Origin: Nesterenkonia sp. E16_10
Lineage (GTDB): Bacteria; Actinomycetota; Actinomycetes; Actinomycetales; Micrococcaceae
Direction: 5' to 3'
Length of the DNA: 64,000 nucleotides
Assembly: GCF_017347085.1 (NCBI RefSeq)
Contig: NZ_JADPSA010000022.1
Span: 265,760 to 329,759, forward strand
The position numbers were made by a program, and so were the translations under genes. The notes under the pieces are model-generated. The model had not been told where the DNA came from. It was given only the letters and a program-made list of their open reading frames with translations, and searched no databases. Positions 16,599-25,439 of the stretch are shown here, piece after piece (the stretch's first letter is position 1; each line of letters begins with the position of its first letter).

Positions 16599-17432
16599 CT
16601 AGCGCTGCGGCCAGACGGAGCGTTCCCGCATGACCGCGGCGAGCGCCTCGGCGTCGTCGGTCATCAGACCGTCCACGCCCATGTCTAAGAGTTCGTGCAT
16701 CTCGGCGGGGTCATCGATGACCCAGACGTGGACCTGAAGGCCCGCCCGGTGGCAGCGCTGCACGAAGCGCGGGGTCACGACCCGGACCCGGCCCTGGGAG
16801 ACCGGGACCTGGACGCAGTCGATCTCGGCGATGCGCCCGCCGAGCCGGCCGATCAGCCCCAGCGGGCCCAGCAGCACGATCAGTGCGGTGGCTGCCCAGC
16901 CACCGGAGGCGGCGACCGGCCGGGTCAGCCGACGCCGGACGTGGTGGCGTCGGGAATCGTTGAAGCTGGCGGCGAGCACCCGGTCGTGGGCCTGGTGCGC
17001 CTCCACGAGACGCACGAACTCGGTGACCGCCGCGGCGTCCTTGAGGTCGACGTTGAGGTGGACGTCGTCCCAGGCGTCCAGCAGCTCCTCGAAGCGCACC
17101 AGGGGTTCGCCGGGGTCGCCTCCGGTGCCTACGCGCAGCTCGGCGAGCTCCGCCCAGGTCTTCTCGCTCAGCCGGCCGCTTCCGGTGGTGGCGCGGTCCA
17201 GCTCCTCATCGTGGAAGACCACCAGGGTGCCGTCGGCGGCCGTGCGGACGTCGATCTCCAGGTAGCGATAGCCGAGGTCGACCGCCTGGCGGAACGCGCC
17301 CATGGTGTTCTCCCGGCGCGGATCGGCGCCGCGGTGCGCGAAGGCCAGCGGCCGGTGCTGCAGCGGGCCGGGCCGGGAGTTCAGCAGGTAGGGAACCTCC
17401 CGGTAGGCGGGCCGGCGGTAGAGCTCGGGCAT
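16599..17432 (-). CDS. Glycerophosphodiester phosphodiesterase
   Basis: A 277-residue GDPD-family TIM-barrel enzyme that hydrolyses glycerophosphodiesters to glycerol-3-phosphate and an alcohol. Catalytic elements are FAHRGADPRRENTMGAF (His and Arg with the E-N-T metal motif), YLEIDVRTAADG and VVFHDEELDRATTG (second His). The terminal VWVIDDPAEMHELLDMGVDGLMTDD is the usual family ending. No signal peptide is seen, so the enzyme is cytoplasmic. Its ATG abuts the stop of the HAD phosphatase (TAGATG), part of the PfkB-HAD-GDPD-AbrB operon. Confidence 0.93.
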   Translation of the reverse strand: MPELYRRPAYREVPYLLNSRPGPLQHRPLAFAHRGADPRRENTMGAFRQAVDLGYRYLEIDVRTAADGTLVVFHDEELDRATTGSGRLSEKTWAELAELRVGTGGDPGEPLVRFEELLDAWDDVHLNVDLKDAAAVTEFVRLVEAHQAHDRVLAASFNDSRRHHVRRRLTRPVAASGGWAATALIVLLGPLGLIGRLGGRIAEIDCVQVPVSQGRVRVVTPRFVQRCHRAGLQVHVWVIDDPAEMHELLDMGVDGLMTDDAEALAAVMRERSVWPQR

Positions 17433-18389
17433 CTAGAGCTCTCCGGCGAGCAGCTTCTCGATCACCTGCGCCACGCCGTCCTCGTCGCAAGAGGCTGCGG
17501 TGTGGTTCGCGGCGGAGCGGGCCTCCGGGTGGGCCGATCCGACGGCCCACGAGGTGCCGGCCCAGCGGAGCATCTCAATGTCATTGGGCATGTCCCCGAA
17601 GGCGACGACCCGTTCCTGATCGATGCGCTGGGAGGCGGCGTAGCGGGCCAGGCCGGCTGCCTTGTTCACCCCGGGGGCGGAGAGCTCCAGCAGGCTGACC
17701 CCGGGAGCGGAATGAGTGACGGTGAGCAGATTTCCGACCCGCTCCTGGACCCGGCCCAGGAATTCATCCGGGGCCATGGTGTCGGTCTTGCAGAGCAGCT
17801 TCACGACCCGGTCGGTCACGTGGGCGCTGGTGACGTCGCTTCCCGGGGTCTGGGCCGCATTGCTGAGCCCATCGCGCTCCAGGGTCTCGTCCAGCGGTCC
17901 GAGTCGCAGGTCTTCCTCGGTGACGCCGGCGGCGCGTCGGCGGTCGGCTTCGAAGAACAGCGAGCCCGCGATGAAGGGCTCCTCCATGTGCAGGTGCTGG
18001 AGGGTCTCGGCCGCGAAGGAGGCGCGGGGATCGATCTGGCTGATCATGTCCTTGACGCTGAACAGCGCCTCGGCGTCCAGGGCGGACTCGTGGATCAGCC
18101 GGTCGGTGGCGAGGTCGTAGATGACCGCACCGTTGGAGGCGATCACGGTGCCCGGCGACCCGAGGGTCTGGCTGATGTGCTTGAGCCAGCGCACCGGGCG
18201 CCCGGTGACCAGCACCACCCGGACCCCTGCCGACTGGGCGGCCTGGAACGCCTCGACGGTGCGCATCGAGACCGTGCCGGAGTGGGTGTGGGTGTAGCTG
18301 AGGATGGTCCCGTCGATGTCGCTGGCGATCAGGTGCACCGGTCCGCCGGTGAGCGTCGGAACGGAGGCGGGGAAGGAGAGCTCGGTCAT
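17433..18389 (-). CDS. HAD-superfamily (Cof type) phosphatase
   Basis: A 318-residue HAD-IIB hydrolase. The start ATG 18389 (MTELSFPASVPTLTGG) lies four bases after the kinase stop; the upstream open frame overlaps the kinase gene and is not used. Motif I is IASDIDGTIL, motif II VVLVTGRP, a Lys occurs in APGVNKAAGLARYA, and motif IV is VVAFGDMPNDIEML. The large cap domain between motifs II and III is typical of Cof sugar-phosphate phosphatases. With a PfkB kinase upstream and a GDPD downstream, recycling of sugar or glycerol phosphates is plausible. Confidence 0.9.
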   Translation of the reverse strand: MTELSFPASVPTLTGGPVHLIASDIDGTILSYTHTHSGTVSMRTVEAFQAAQSAGVRVVLVTGRPVRWLKHISQTLGSPGTVIASNGAVIYDLATDRLIHESALDAEALFSVKDMISQIDPRASFAAETLQHLHMEEPFIAGSLFFEADRRRAAGVTEEDLRLGPLDETLERDGLSNAAQTPGSDVTSAHVTDRVVKLLCKTDTMAPDEFLGRVQERVGNLLTVTHSAPGVSLLELSAPGVNKAAGLARYAASQRIDQERVVAFGDMPNDIEMLRWAGTSWAVGSAHPEARSAANHTAASCDEDGVAQVIEKLLAGEL

Positions 18390-18393
18390 CGGC

Positions 18394-19425
18394 TCAGCTC
18401 TCGAGCGCCTGGGCAAGCTCATCCGCGGTGGGCGGCTGGGCACCGAAGCGGGAGGAGTTGATCGCCGCGGCACGGGCGGCGGTGCGCAGCACGGTGGCCA
18501 GCTGATCGGTGCTGATCTCACGCAGCGCGGCCCGCCGGGAGGCGCCGAGCAGGTGCATTCCGCGCAGCGTGGAGAGCGTGGCGGCCATGAAGGAGTCCCC
18601 GGCGCCGACGGTGTCGGCCACCTCGATGGAGAAGGCCTCCTGCTCGGCGAAGCCGGCTCGGGTCAGCCCCATCGCCCCGGAGGGCCCGCGGGTGACGGTG
18701 ACCAGGGCGGGTCCCAGCTGCAGCCAGGCCTCCATGGTCTCGCGGTGGCTGCGCTCGGGGTAGAGCAGATCGAGATCATCGGTGGAGGCCTGGATGACGT
18801 CGGCGCGGGCGATGAACTCCTCGGCCTGCCGACGGGCCTCTTCACGGTTGGGCACCAGGGTGGGGCGGTAGTTCGGGTCATAGGAGATGGTCGCGACGGC
18901 GCGCGCCCGATCCAGCACCCCCTTGACCGTCTCCGCGCCGGGCTGGAGCATCGCTCCGATCGAGCCGGCATGGAGGTGCTCCAGCGGACCGGGCTGGGCC
19001 GGGTCACCATGTTGAAGGTCTGCGTTCTCACGGTCTGCGTTCTCAGGGTCTGCTGCGGCGGGCTTGCTCTCCCGAGCCAGGGCGCAGAACTTGTCCTCCA
19101 GCTCCCCGGCGCTGGGAAGCGTCCAGTCCAGGGTGAACTCGTAGCTGGCCTGCCCGGTGGGGTCCAGGGTGGCCCGCGCCACCGAGGTCGGGGAGGCGTC
19201 GGCGTCGAGCAGGGCGGTGATGCCCTGGGCTCGCAGGCTGCGCGCGATCATCCGGCCGTAGTCGTCATCGCCGCGACGACCGGCGAAGACCACGTCGTGC
19301 TCCAGCCGGGCGAGCCCCACCGCGACATTGAACGGCGAGCCCCCGACGTGCGCTTTAGGGGCAGATGTCTCCGAATGGACGACATCTACCAGGCATTCTC
19401 CGATGACCGCCAGGTATGCACTCAC
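18394..19425 (-). CDS. PfkB-family carbohydrate kinase
   Basis: A 343-residue ribokinase/fructokinase-like enzyme. PfkB signature 1 is HVGGSPFNVAVGLARLEHDV (about residues 26-45) and signature 2 with catalytic Asp is VADTVGAGDSFMAATLS. A low-complexity insert with the repeated ENAD motif (PENADRENADLQHGD, about residues 124-138) is unusual for the family and probably a surface loop. The start is GTG 19425, six bases after TAGTTT, so the mRNA is predicted to be leaderless. It is the first gene of a five-gene operon running to the AbrB half-genes. Fructose is the likeliest sugar but not proven. Confidence 0.88.
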   Translation of the reverse strand: MSAYLAVIGECLVDVVHSETSAPKAHVGGSPFNVAVGLARLEHDVVFAGRRGDDDYGRMIARSLRAQGITALLDADASPTSVARATLDPTGQASYEFTLDWTLPSAGELEDKFCALARESKPAAADPENADRENADLQHGDPAQPGPLEHLHAGSIGAMLQPGAETVKGVLDRARAVATISYDPNYRPTLVPNREEARRQAEEFIARADVIQASTDDLDLLYPERSHRETMEAWLQLGPALVTVTRGPSGAMGLTRAGFAEQEAFSIEVADTVGAGDSFMAATLSTLRGMHLLGASRRAALREISTDQLATVLRTAARAAAINSSRFGAQPPTADELAQALES

Positions 19426-19431
19426 GGTACT

Positions 19432-19437
19432 AAACTA
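19432..19437 (-). promoter_or_regulatory. Leaderless -10 element (TAGTTT) for the PfkB operon
   Basis: TAGTTT on the minus strand is followed by exactly six bases and then GTG 19425, with no ribosome site. It lies in the 28-base gap after thiF, so the thiamine operon and PfkB operon are separate units. Confidence 0.55.
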
Positions 19438-19453
19438 CCGCACCGGGGAAGGC

Positions 19454-20743
19454 TTAGAGCTGTCTGTAAAGCTCGTAGCCCCCGATGAGGTTGCGCAGCT
19501 GTGCCTGCGGGTGACGCTGGCGCAGCACTTCCAGCGCCTGACGGGAGCGGACCCCGATCTTGCAGTAGAGCACCACCGGCCTGTCTGCGCCGCCCTCGAG
19601 ACCCGAGACTCCGGCGTCGTCGTGCCAGAGGTCGCCCAGTGGGACGTTCACCGCACCCTCGATGGTGCCCAGCTGGTGCTCCCAGGGCTCCCGGACATCG
19701 ACGATCCCGCCGATCGCTCCGGACTCCATCAGTGCCCGCAGCTGCTTGGGGGTGAGCTCGTCCTCGAGCTTGGGGTCCCCGGTGAAGGGGTTGAAGTCGA
19801 GGTCATCGGCGGCGTCTGGCTGCTCGGCGGCGTCTGGTCCACCTGCGTCTGGTCCGGCGGCGTCTGATCCGGCGGAGGACGGGCCAGTGGCGGGCTCGGT
19901 CGCGGGGGCATCGTCGGGGGCCTCCGCCGCCGCGGCGGGCGCCTCGGGATTGAACCCGCCGAGTCCGGCGACGTCGGCGCCGATACTGGTCACCGGCACC
20001 CGCTCGGGGTCCGGCTGCAGGCTGATCTCGCGGAAGCTGGCCTCCAGCGCGTCATAGATCAGCACCCGGCCCAGCAGGGTCCGCCCGATGCCGGTGAGGA
20101 ACTTGATCGTCTCGGTGGCCATGATCGAGCCGATCACCCCGGGCAGCACGCCGAGCACCCCGGCCTGGGCGCAGGTGGGGACCTCCCCGGCGTCGGGAGC
20201 CTCGGGGTAGAGATCACGGTAGGCGGGGCCTTGGCCGGCCCAGAAGAGGCTGACCTGTCCGGCGAAGCGCAGGATCGACCCGGAGACCATCGGCTTGCCG
20301 GCGATCTCGCAGGCGTCGGCGACCACGTAGCGGGTGGTGAAGTTGTCCGAGCCGTCCACCACGACATCGGCCTCATGGATCAGCTCCAGCGCGTTGGCGG
20401 CGGTGATCGGCTCCCGGTGCTCATGGATCACGATCTCCGGGTGCAGCCCGCGCATCACCGCAGCGGCGGAGGCAGTCTTGGGCTCCCCGATGCTGGCCTC
20501 GGAGTGGATCACCTGGCGGTGCAGGTTGGAGCGGTCCACCACATCGTGATCGATCACCTCGATGGTGCCCACCCCGGCGGCGGCCAGGTAGGTCAGGATC
20601 GGGGCACCCAGGCCGCCCGCGCCGATGACCACCACGCGGGAGTTCAGCAGCTTGGCCTGGGCCTCGATGCCGAAGCCGTCCAGGGAGAAGTGCCGCTGGA
20701 ACCGCTCCATCTGGGAGCGGGAGAACTGGGAGAGATCATTCAT
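19454..20743 (-). CDS. thiF: ThiF/MoeZ-type adenylyltransferase-sulfurtransferase
   Basis: A 429-residue E1-like enzyme that adenylates the ThiS C-terminus (and probably MoaD-like proteins) and, through a rhodanese domain, supplies sulfur. The N-terminal ThiF/MoeB domain has VVVIGAGGLGAPILTYLAAAGVG and VVDRSNLHRQVIHSE for ATP binding, plus the Cys in VPTCAQAGVLGVLPG. Zinc-binding CxxC pairs are absent, as in mycobacterial MoeZ. A long Ala/Pro/Asp linker (about residues 262-312, built from imperfect short repeats) leads to the rhodanese domain with active-site Cys in VVLYCKIGVRS. It is the last gene of thiO-thiS-thiG-thiF. Confidence 0.92.
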   Translation of the reverse strand: MNDLSQFSRSQMERFQRHFSLDGFGIEAQAKLLNSRVVVIGAGGLGAPILTYLAAAGVGTIEVIDHDVVDRSNLHRQVIHSEASIGEPKTASAAAVMRGLHPEIVIHEHREPITAANALELIHEADVVVDGSDNFTTRYVVADACEIAGKPMVSGSILRFAGQVSLFWAGQGPAYRDLYPEAPDAGEVPTCAQAGVLGVLPGVIGSIMATETIKFLTGIGRTLLGRVLIYDALEASFREISLQPDPERVPVTSIGADVAGLGGFNPEAPAAAAEAPDDAPATEPATGPSSAGSDAAGPDAGGPDAAEQPDAADDLDFNPFTGDPKLEDELTPKQLRALMESGAIGGIVDVREPWEHQLGTIEGAVNVPLGDLWHDDAGVSGLEGGADRPVVLYCKIGVRSRQALEVLRQRHPQAQLRNLIGGYELYRQL

Positions 20744-20757
20744 GGTGGGAAGGGTCC

Positions 20758-21579
<822 letters not shown>

Positions 21580-21819
21580 TCAGCCGCCCTGGACGGCGGT
21601 GACGATCTCGAGGTCTTCGCCCCCGGTCAGGGGGGTCGCGGACCAGCGGCTGCGCGGGACGACGGCGGCGTCGAGTGCGACGGCGACGCCGAGCCTGCCG
21701 CCGTCGGCCGGGGTGCCGTCGGGGTTGAGGCTGCGCCCGGTGGTCGCGGCGACGGCGTCCACCACGGTGGCATCCTCGGGCAGCGTCACGGGTTCTTCAT
21801 TGATGCGGACGGTGAGCAT
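21580..21819 (-). CDS. thiS: Sulfur carrier protein ThiS
   Basis: A 79-residue ubiquitin-like sulfur carrier. The start ATG 21819 (MLTVRINEEPVTLPEDATVVDAV) follows CATGGAGAACC; an upstream in-frame ATG at 21861 gives a non-homologous extension. The essential C-terminal Gly-Gly is present (VTAVQGG). It is a little longer than the usual 66 residues because of a RSLNPDGTPADGG loop. It lies between thiO and thiG. The 119-base gap upstream holds no recognisable riboswitch. Confidence 0.92.
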   Translation of the reverse strand: MLTVRINEEPVTLPEDATVVDAVAATTGRSLNPDGTPADGGRLGVAVALDAAVVPRSRWSATPLTGGEDLEIVTAVQGG

Positions 21820-21938
21820 GGTTCTCCATGTCATCAGGTGCGGGTGGTCTTGGCACAACACGGCGCGAGCCGGGTGTGTTCCTGGTCCGATCCAGGACGC
21901 GCCGCCGGTGCGACGCGGGCGTTGTCCAGTCTAGTGAG

Positions 21939-23171
21939 TCAGCCCCGGTGCCGGGTGAGCCGCATGCGGCTCAGGAGCTGCTGGTCCGCTGCGCTGATCT
22001 CGGGTCCCGGATCCAAGAGGGCGGCGCCGAGCCGGGCGGCGAGCGGGGCGAGCAGGATCCCGTGGCGGGAGTACCCGGTGGAGACCACCAGCCCGGGTCG
22101 CAGCTCCCCGAGGAAGGGACGCTCGTCCGGGGTGCCGGGGCGGGCGCGGGTGGTGATCTCGGTCAGCTCCATGTCCTTGACCGCGGGCAGCACGGTGACG
22201 GCGTCGGTGAGCAGCTCCTGGACGGATCCGGCGTGGGTGCCGGTGAGGCTGTCTTCGCGGGTGGAGGCTCCGATGACCAGTCCCCCGTCGGCGCGCGGGA
22301 CCAGGTAGACCGAGCGGCCGTTGACCTTCGCCCGGACGGTGGCCTCTAGGAGGTGGGACTCCCCGCGCATGAGCTGCGCCGGGTTGACCTGCAGGCGCAG
22401 CACGTCGCCGAGGATCGGGCGCAGCTCCAGCGGGCAGTCCTCGGTGAGGCCGGTGATCTCGGAGTATCCGAGTCCAGGCACCAGGAGCACCGCGCCGAAC
22501 GGGTGCGCCGCGCCGTCGTCGGTGGTGAGGGTGAAGCGCGAAGCCGCGGCGTCTGATGCGTCGGTCGCTGCGGGAGCTGCGGCGGCTGACTCGTCGATGG
22601 CGGTCACCGTGCCGGTGAGCCAGCGGGCGGGGGCCCCGGCGCCGGGGAACTGACTCGGATCCAGCTCGGCCTCCAGCGCGGCCTGGGTGGCGGCCACGAG
22701 TTGGCGCGGGTCGATCTGGTGATCACTGGGGACGTCCCAGCCCTTGGAGAGCCCGGGCGCGAGGCCCGGCTCGCGGCGGCGCAGCGCGGAGCTGGTCAGT
22801 GCGGTGACCTCCATGCCGTGCTCGCGCTGGACCACCGCGAGCTCGGCGACCGCGTCCCGGTCGGAGCGGTCAGCGGCGATGAGCAGCGTGCCGTTCTCGC
22901 GGTATCCGGTGGGCACATCGGTGGCGCGGGAGAGCGTGGCGAGGAACTGGGGGTACTCGGCGCGGGAGGCGGTCATGATGGGCCAGAGATCCTCCTGGCC
23001 GTATTGGACCTCGCTGATCGGGGCCAGCATCCCGGCGGCGGCGTAGGAGGCGTCCTGGGCGATGGACGGTGCGATGACGGTGACGTCATGGCCGGTCAGA
23101 CGCAGCTGCCAGGCGGTCAGAAGCCCGATCACGCCGGCGCCGACGACTGCGGTGTTCGCCCTGGTGTTCAC
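21939..23171 (-). CDS. thiO: Glycine oxidase ThiO
   Basis: A 410-residue FAD-dependent amine oxidase that converts glycine to dehydroglycine for thiazole synthesis. The dinucleotide-binding motif VVGAGVIGLLTAWQLRLTGHDVTVI begins at residue 9, so little N-terminal sequence precedes it. Conserved ThiO stretches AAAGMLAP, HQIDPRQLV and the terminal GYSRHGILLAPLAARLGAALL are present; a short Ala/Ser-rich insert lies near residues 210-228. The start is GTG 23171, only two bases after the 3' end of a same-strand tRNA-Gly gene, leaving no room for a ribosome-binding site. It may therefore be translated from a leaderless RNA left by tRNA 3' processing. It leads the thi operon. Confidence 0.9.
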   Translation of the reverse strand: MNTRANTAVVGAGVIGLLTAWQLRLTGHDVTVIAPSIAQDASYAAAGMLAPISEVQYGQEDLWPIMTASRAEYPQFLATLSRATDVPTGYRENGTLLIAADRSDRDAVAELAVVQREHGMEVTALTSSALRRREPGLAPGLSKGWDVPSDHQIDPRQLVAATQAALEAELDPSQFPGAGAPARWLTGTVTAIDESAAAAPAATDASDAAASRFTLTTDDGAAHPFGAVLLVPGLGYSEITGLTEDCPLELRPILGDVLRLQVNPAQLMRGESHLLEATVRAKVNGRSVYLVPRADGGLVIGASTREDSLTGTHAGSVQELLTDAVTVLPAVKDMELTEITTRARPGTPDERPFLGELRPGLVVSTGYSRHGILLAPLAARLGAALLDPGPEISAADQQLLSRMRLTRHRG

Positions 23172-23173
23172 AG

Positions 23174-23244
23174 AGCGGGCGACGGGAATCGAACCCGCGT
23201 CGTCTGCTTGGGAAGCAGAAGCTTTGCCATTAAGCTACGCCCGC
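23174..23244 (-). tRNA. tRNA-Gly (anticodon CCC)
   Basis: On the minus strand the sequence folds as a 71-base tRNA. The acceptor GCGGGCG pairs with CGCCCGC, the anticodon stem TCTGC/GCAGA encloses loop TTCCCAA (anticodon CCC), and the T arm reads GGGTTCGATTCCC. The discriminator base is T and CCA is not encoded. A TAATCT -10-like hexamer lies at 23277-23272. Two bases separate its 3' end from the thiO GTG on the same strand, so co-transcription is likely. Confidence 0.93.
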
Positions 23245-23400
23245 ATTCCGGCCGGTTGCGGCCAGGGTTCGAGATTACCAGGTGCTCAGGGCTCATGCGC
23301 GCAACCCTGCCCTGCACCCGCCGGACTGGCTGCGCCCACTCGTCTGTCAGTGGACAAGCGGATGCGCAGGGCCGGTCGCGCAGGGGCTGGCCGAGTGTGT

Positions 23401-23856
23401 CTAGCGCAGTGCCCGATCGGCGTCCCGGGGCGGTTCTTCGTCACCGGGAATGTGGACGTCGGCGACCAGGATGTTGACCTCGAGGACCTGAAGGCCGGTG
23501 CCCTGTTCCACGGCGCGGACCACCTCGCGGCGGATGTTTCGGGCGACCTCCACGATCGGCGCCCCGAACTCCACGATGACGATCAGATCCACGGCCGCCT
23601 GCCGGTCACCCTTCTCCACTGCGACCCCGCCGCCCGCCTGAGTCCGGGAGCCGGGGATCCGCTCGGAGATCGCCTCGAAGGAGCGGCGAGCGGCACTTCC
23701 CAGGGCATGGACCCCGCTGACCCGACGGGCCGCGAGGCCGGCGAGCTTGCGCACCACGATCTCCTCGACGGTGGTGCTCCCGCGATCCGTCACCAGGGGG
23801 CTCAGCGCCGCCTCGGGCTGGGGCCCCGGGGCCGCCGCTGAACCTTCAGTGGGCAT
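23401..23856 (-). CDS. Asp23/Gls24 family envelope stress protein
   Basis: A 151-residue Asp23-family protein. After a disordered Pro/Ala-rich start, it has the hallmark order TTVEEIVVRKLAGLAARRVSGVHALG and GVAVEKGDRQAAVDLIVIVEFGAPIVEVARNIRREVVRAVEQGTGLQVLEVNILVADVHIP. Such proteins are abundant, membrane-associated through partners, and linked to cell-envelope or alkaline stress. It overlaps the preceding gene by 11 bases and ends the sigma-Asp23 operon. No catalytic function is expected. Confidence 0.88.
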   Translation of the reverse strand: MPTEGSAAAPGPQPEAALSPLVTDRGSTTVEEIVVRKLAGLAARRVSGVHALGSAARRSFEAISERIPGSRTQAGGGVAVEKGDRQAAVDLIVIVEFGAPIVEVARNIRREVVRAVEQGTGLQVLEVNILVADVHIPGDEEPPRDADRALR

Positions 23857-24250
23857 CGGTCACACCCATGACGCGGATCTTGACCTGCACCGGGGCCCCC
23901 GCGTGGCTGATCATCAGGGTCTGGACCGCGGCGTGGACGTCGTCGACCACGAGGCCCGCCGGACGGCTTCCGTCGATGTACAGATCGACGTAGACGACGA
24001 CGCCGGCTGCCTCTTGCACGATGTCGACCCCGGTCGCCGGGGTGGTCTCGGCATTGAGCAGCCGCTGCGCCGCCGCGGTGAGGACCTGACGGAAGCTCGG
24101 CACCAGTCGCGCCACGCCCGGGGCCGCGGAGACGGACTCCACGACGGCGGCCTCGAGTGCGGCTCGTTGACCCCGAGCCGCGCCGCCGTGCAGGGCGTCA
24201 TCGCCGGGTACCTCACTCATGGCGGGATCGTCCCTCGGAGCGTCACTCAT
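23846..24250 (-). CDS. Asp23-like protein, second copy (divergent)
   Basis: A 134-residue protein starting MSDAPRDDPAMSEVPG at ATG 24250, eight bases inside the previous gene. Its C-terminal half, GVVVYVDLYIDGSRPAGLVVDDVHAAVQTLMISHAGAPVQVKIRVMGV, has the alternating strand pattern of the Asp23 fold, but the conserved N-terminal Asp23 signature is weak. It sits between two other Asp23-like genes. It is best called a divergent paralogue of unknown role that may form hetero-oligomers with its neighbours. Confidence 0.7.
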   Translation of the reverse strand: MSDAPRDDPAMSEVPGDDALHGGAARGQRAALEAAVVESVSAAPGVARLVPSFRQVLTAAAQRLLNAETTPATGVDIVQEAAGVVVYVDLYIDGSRPAGLVVDDVHAAVQTLMISHAGAPVQVKIRVMGVTDAH

Positions 24251-24758
24251 CGTGGACATCCTCCACCACCAGGTCCACGTGACCGGCCCGCACACCGATG
24301 ATCAGCTCCATGCGTTCAGCGATCCGAGCCCGCAGGCGCGGTGCGAACTCGGCCAGCGACTCTCCCAGCGCCATCGTGAGGGTCACCCGCAGGTCAAGCG
24401 GCTGGCCCGGCACACTCTCGGAGGTGACCTTGACCCTGCGGGCGCGCAGGCCGGGCTCCTCATCCACGGCCGCCCTGACCTGCGCGCGCAGTGAGGCGGT
24501 GGTCATGACGTAGGGAAGTCCCGAGGAGGAGTAGAGCGCGGTGCTGGGTCCGCGGGCCGCCTCGTCCTCGACGATGCTCATGATGCGGGCTTTGAGGCCG
24601 CTGACCTGTTCACCCGCGGAGGTCTCGGTGCGGCGGTAGTCATCGACCACGTTGCGCAGCCGGTCATAGCTCTCCAGCGCCTGCGCCTCGGTGATCTCGT
24701 CAAAGACGTCCTGATCAGCAGGCTCGCGGGGGTCTGAGGGCGGCTGTGTCATGCCCAT
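24243..24758 (-). CDS. Asp23-like protein, third copy (divergent)
   Basis: A 171-residue protein beginning MGMTQPPSDPREPADQDVF. A helical N-terminus (about residues 18-68, Glu/Arg-rich) precedes an Asp23-like C-terminal domain, VTLTMALGESLAEFAPRLRARIAERMELIIGVRAGHVDLVVEDVHDE. There is no signal peptide or membrane segment. It overlaps the sigma-factor stop by 10 bases, indicating translational coupling. Homology to named families is weak, so only the fold-level call is offered. Confidence 0.65.
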   Translation of the reverse strand: MGMTQPPSDPREPADQDVFDEITEAQALESYDRLRNVVDDYRRTETSAGEQVSGLKARIMSIVEDEAARGPSTALYSSSGLPYVMTTASLRAQVRAAVDEEPGLRARRVKVTSESVPGQPLDLRVTLTMALGESLAEFAPRLRARIAERMELIIGVRAGHVDLVVEDVHDE

Positions 24759-25333
24759 CCTTTCATTCCCTCGACGATGGCCAGGCGTGCACGATGGATC
24801 CGTCCTCGCACGCTTCCTTCGGTCACTCCGAGCACCTCCGCGACCTCGGCGTAGGACTGGCCCTCGATCTCGTAGAGCAGCCAGCTGATTCTCTGCTCCG
24901 GGGACAGCGTGCCGAGGACCTGCTCAAGCTCCTGAACCGCGGCGGAGGTCTCGGCCCGGTCCTCCACCGAGGGCCCTGGTCCTGATTCTTCCACCATGTC
25001 GGCAGGATCAACAGCGTCAGTTCCGCGCACCTCACGGCGTCGAAGGAGATCCAGACACGCGTTGCTGGCCAGCCGGAAGATCCAGGCCTTGAAGGCGGCA
25101 GGGTTCTGCAGCGACTCCAGCCGCCGCCAGGTGACCAGGAAGGTGTCCTGGACGATGTCCTCGGCATCCGCGCGGTTGCCCAGCATGCGGATGCACAATC
25201 CGAGCAGTCGGGATTCGTATCGGTCCACAAGCTGCTCGAATGCCAGCAGGTCACCATCCTGGGCGCGAGCGACAAGCGTGACCTCGTCGGGACCGGAGGG
25301 AGGTGCCCCGGCGCCGGCGGTCTGGCGTGACAT
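24749..25333 (-). CDS. ECF-type RNA polymerase sigma factor
   Basis: A 194-residue sigma factor of the extracytoplasmic function group. Region 2 is ALLAFEQLVDRYESRLLGLCIRMLGNRADAEDIVQDTFLVTWRRL-like with the DAEDIVQDTF core, and region 4 contains LSPEQRISWLLYEIEGQSYAEVAEVLGVTEGSVRGRIHRAR. The start ATG 25333 is six bases after TACTAT, so the mRNA is leaderless; an upstream in-frame start at 25402 is unnecessary. Three Asp23-like genes follow with overlaps and no anti-sigma factor is seen in the operon, so the Asp23 proteins may take part in its control. That last point is inference. Confidence 0.9.
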   Translation of the reverse strand: MSRQTAGAGAPPSGPDEVTLVARAQDGDLLAFEQLVDRYESRLLGLCIRMLGNRADAEDIVQDTFLVTWRRLESLQNPAAFKAWIFRLASNACLDLLRRREVRGTDAVDPADMVEESGPGPSVEDRAETSAAVQELEQVLGTLSPEQRISWLLYEIEGQSYAEVAEVLGVTEGSVRGRIHRARLAIVEGMKGWA

Positions 25334-25339
25334 GGGCTC

Positions 25340-25345
25340 ATAGTA
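25340..25345 (-). promoter_or_regulatory. Leaderless -10 element (TACTAT) for the sigma factor
   Basis: TACTAT on the minus strand lies exactly six bases upstream of ATG 25333. It fixes the start codon and predicts a leaderless transcript. Confidence 0.55.
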
Positions 25346-25439
25346 CACAGGCTCCGGGGAAGAACTCCGCAGCCTTCGGCGTTGACGCTTATGGTGCCGC
25401 AACCGGCATCTTCAGGCGCATCCAGACGAGGAGTCCCCC

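Noticed and set aside
19454..20743. Loss of zinc cysteines in ThiF as a defect
   Set aside because: Mycobacterial MoeZ-type proteins also lack the CxxC pairs, and both the adenylation and rhodanese active-site motifs are intact here.
21820..21938. Possible riboswitch in the 119-base gap between thiO and thiS
   Set aside because: It contains CACCTGATGACATGG but no CTGAGA or helix pairing required for TPP binding; no other known riboswitch pattern was seen.
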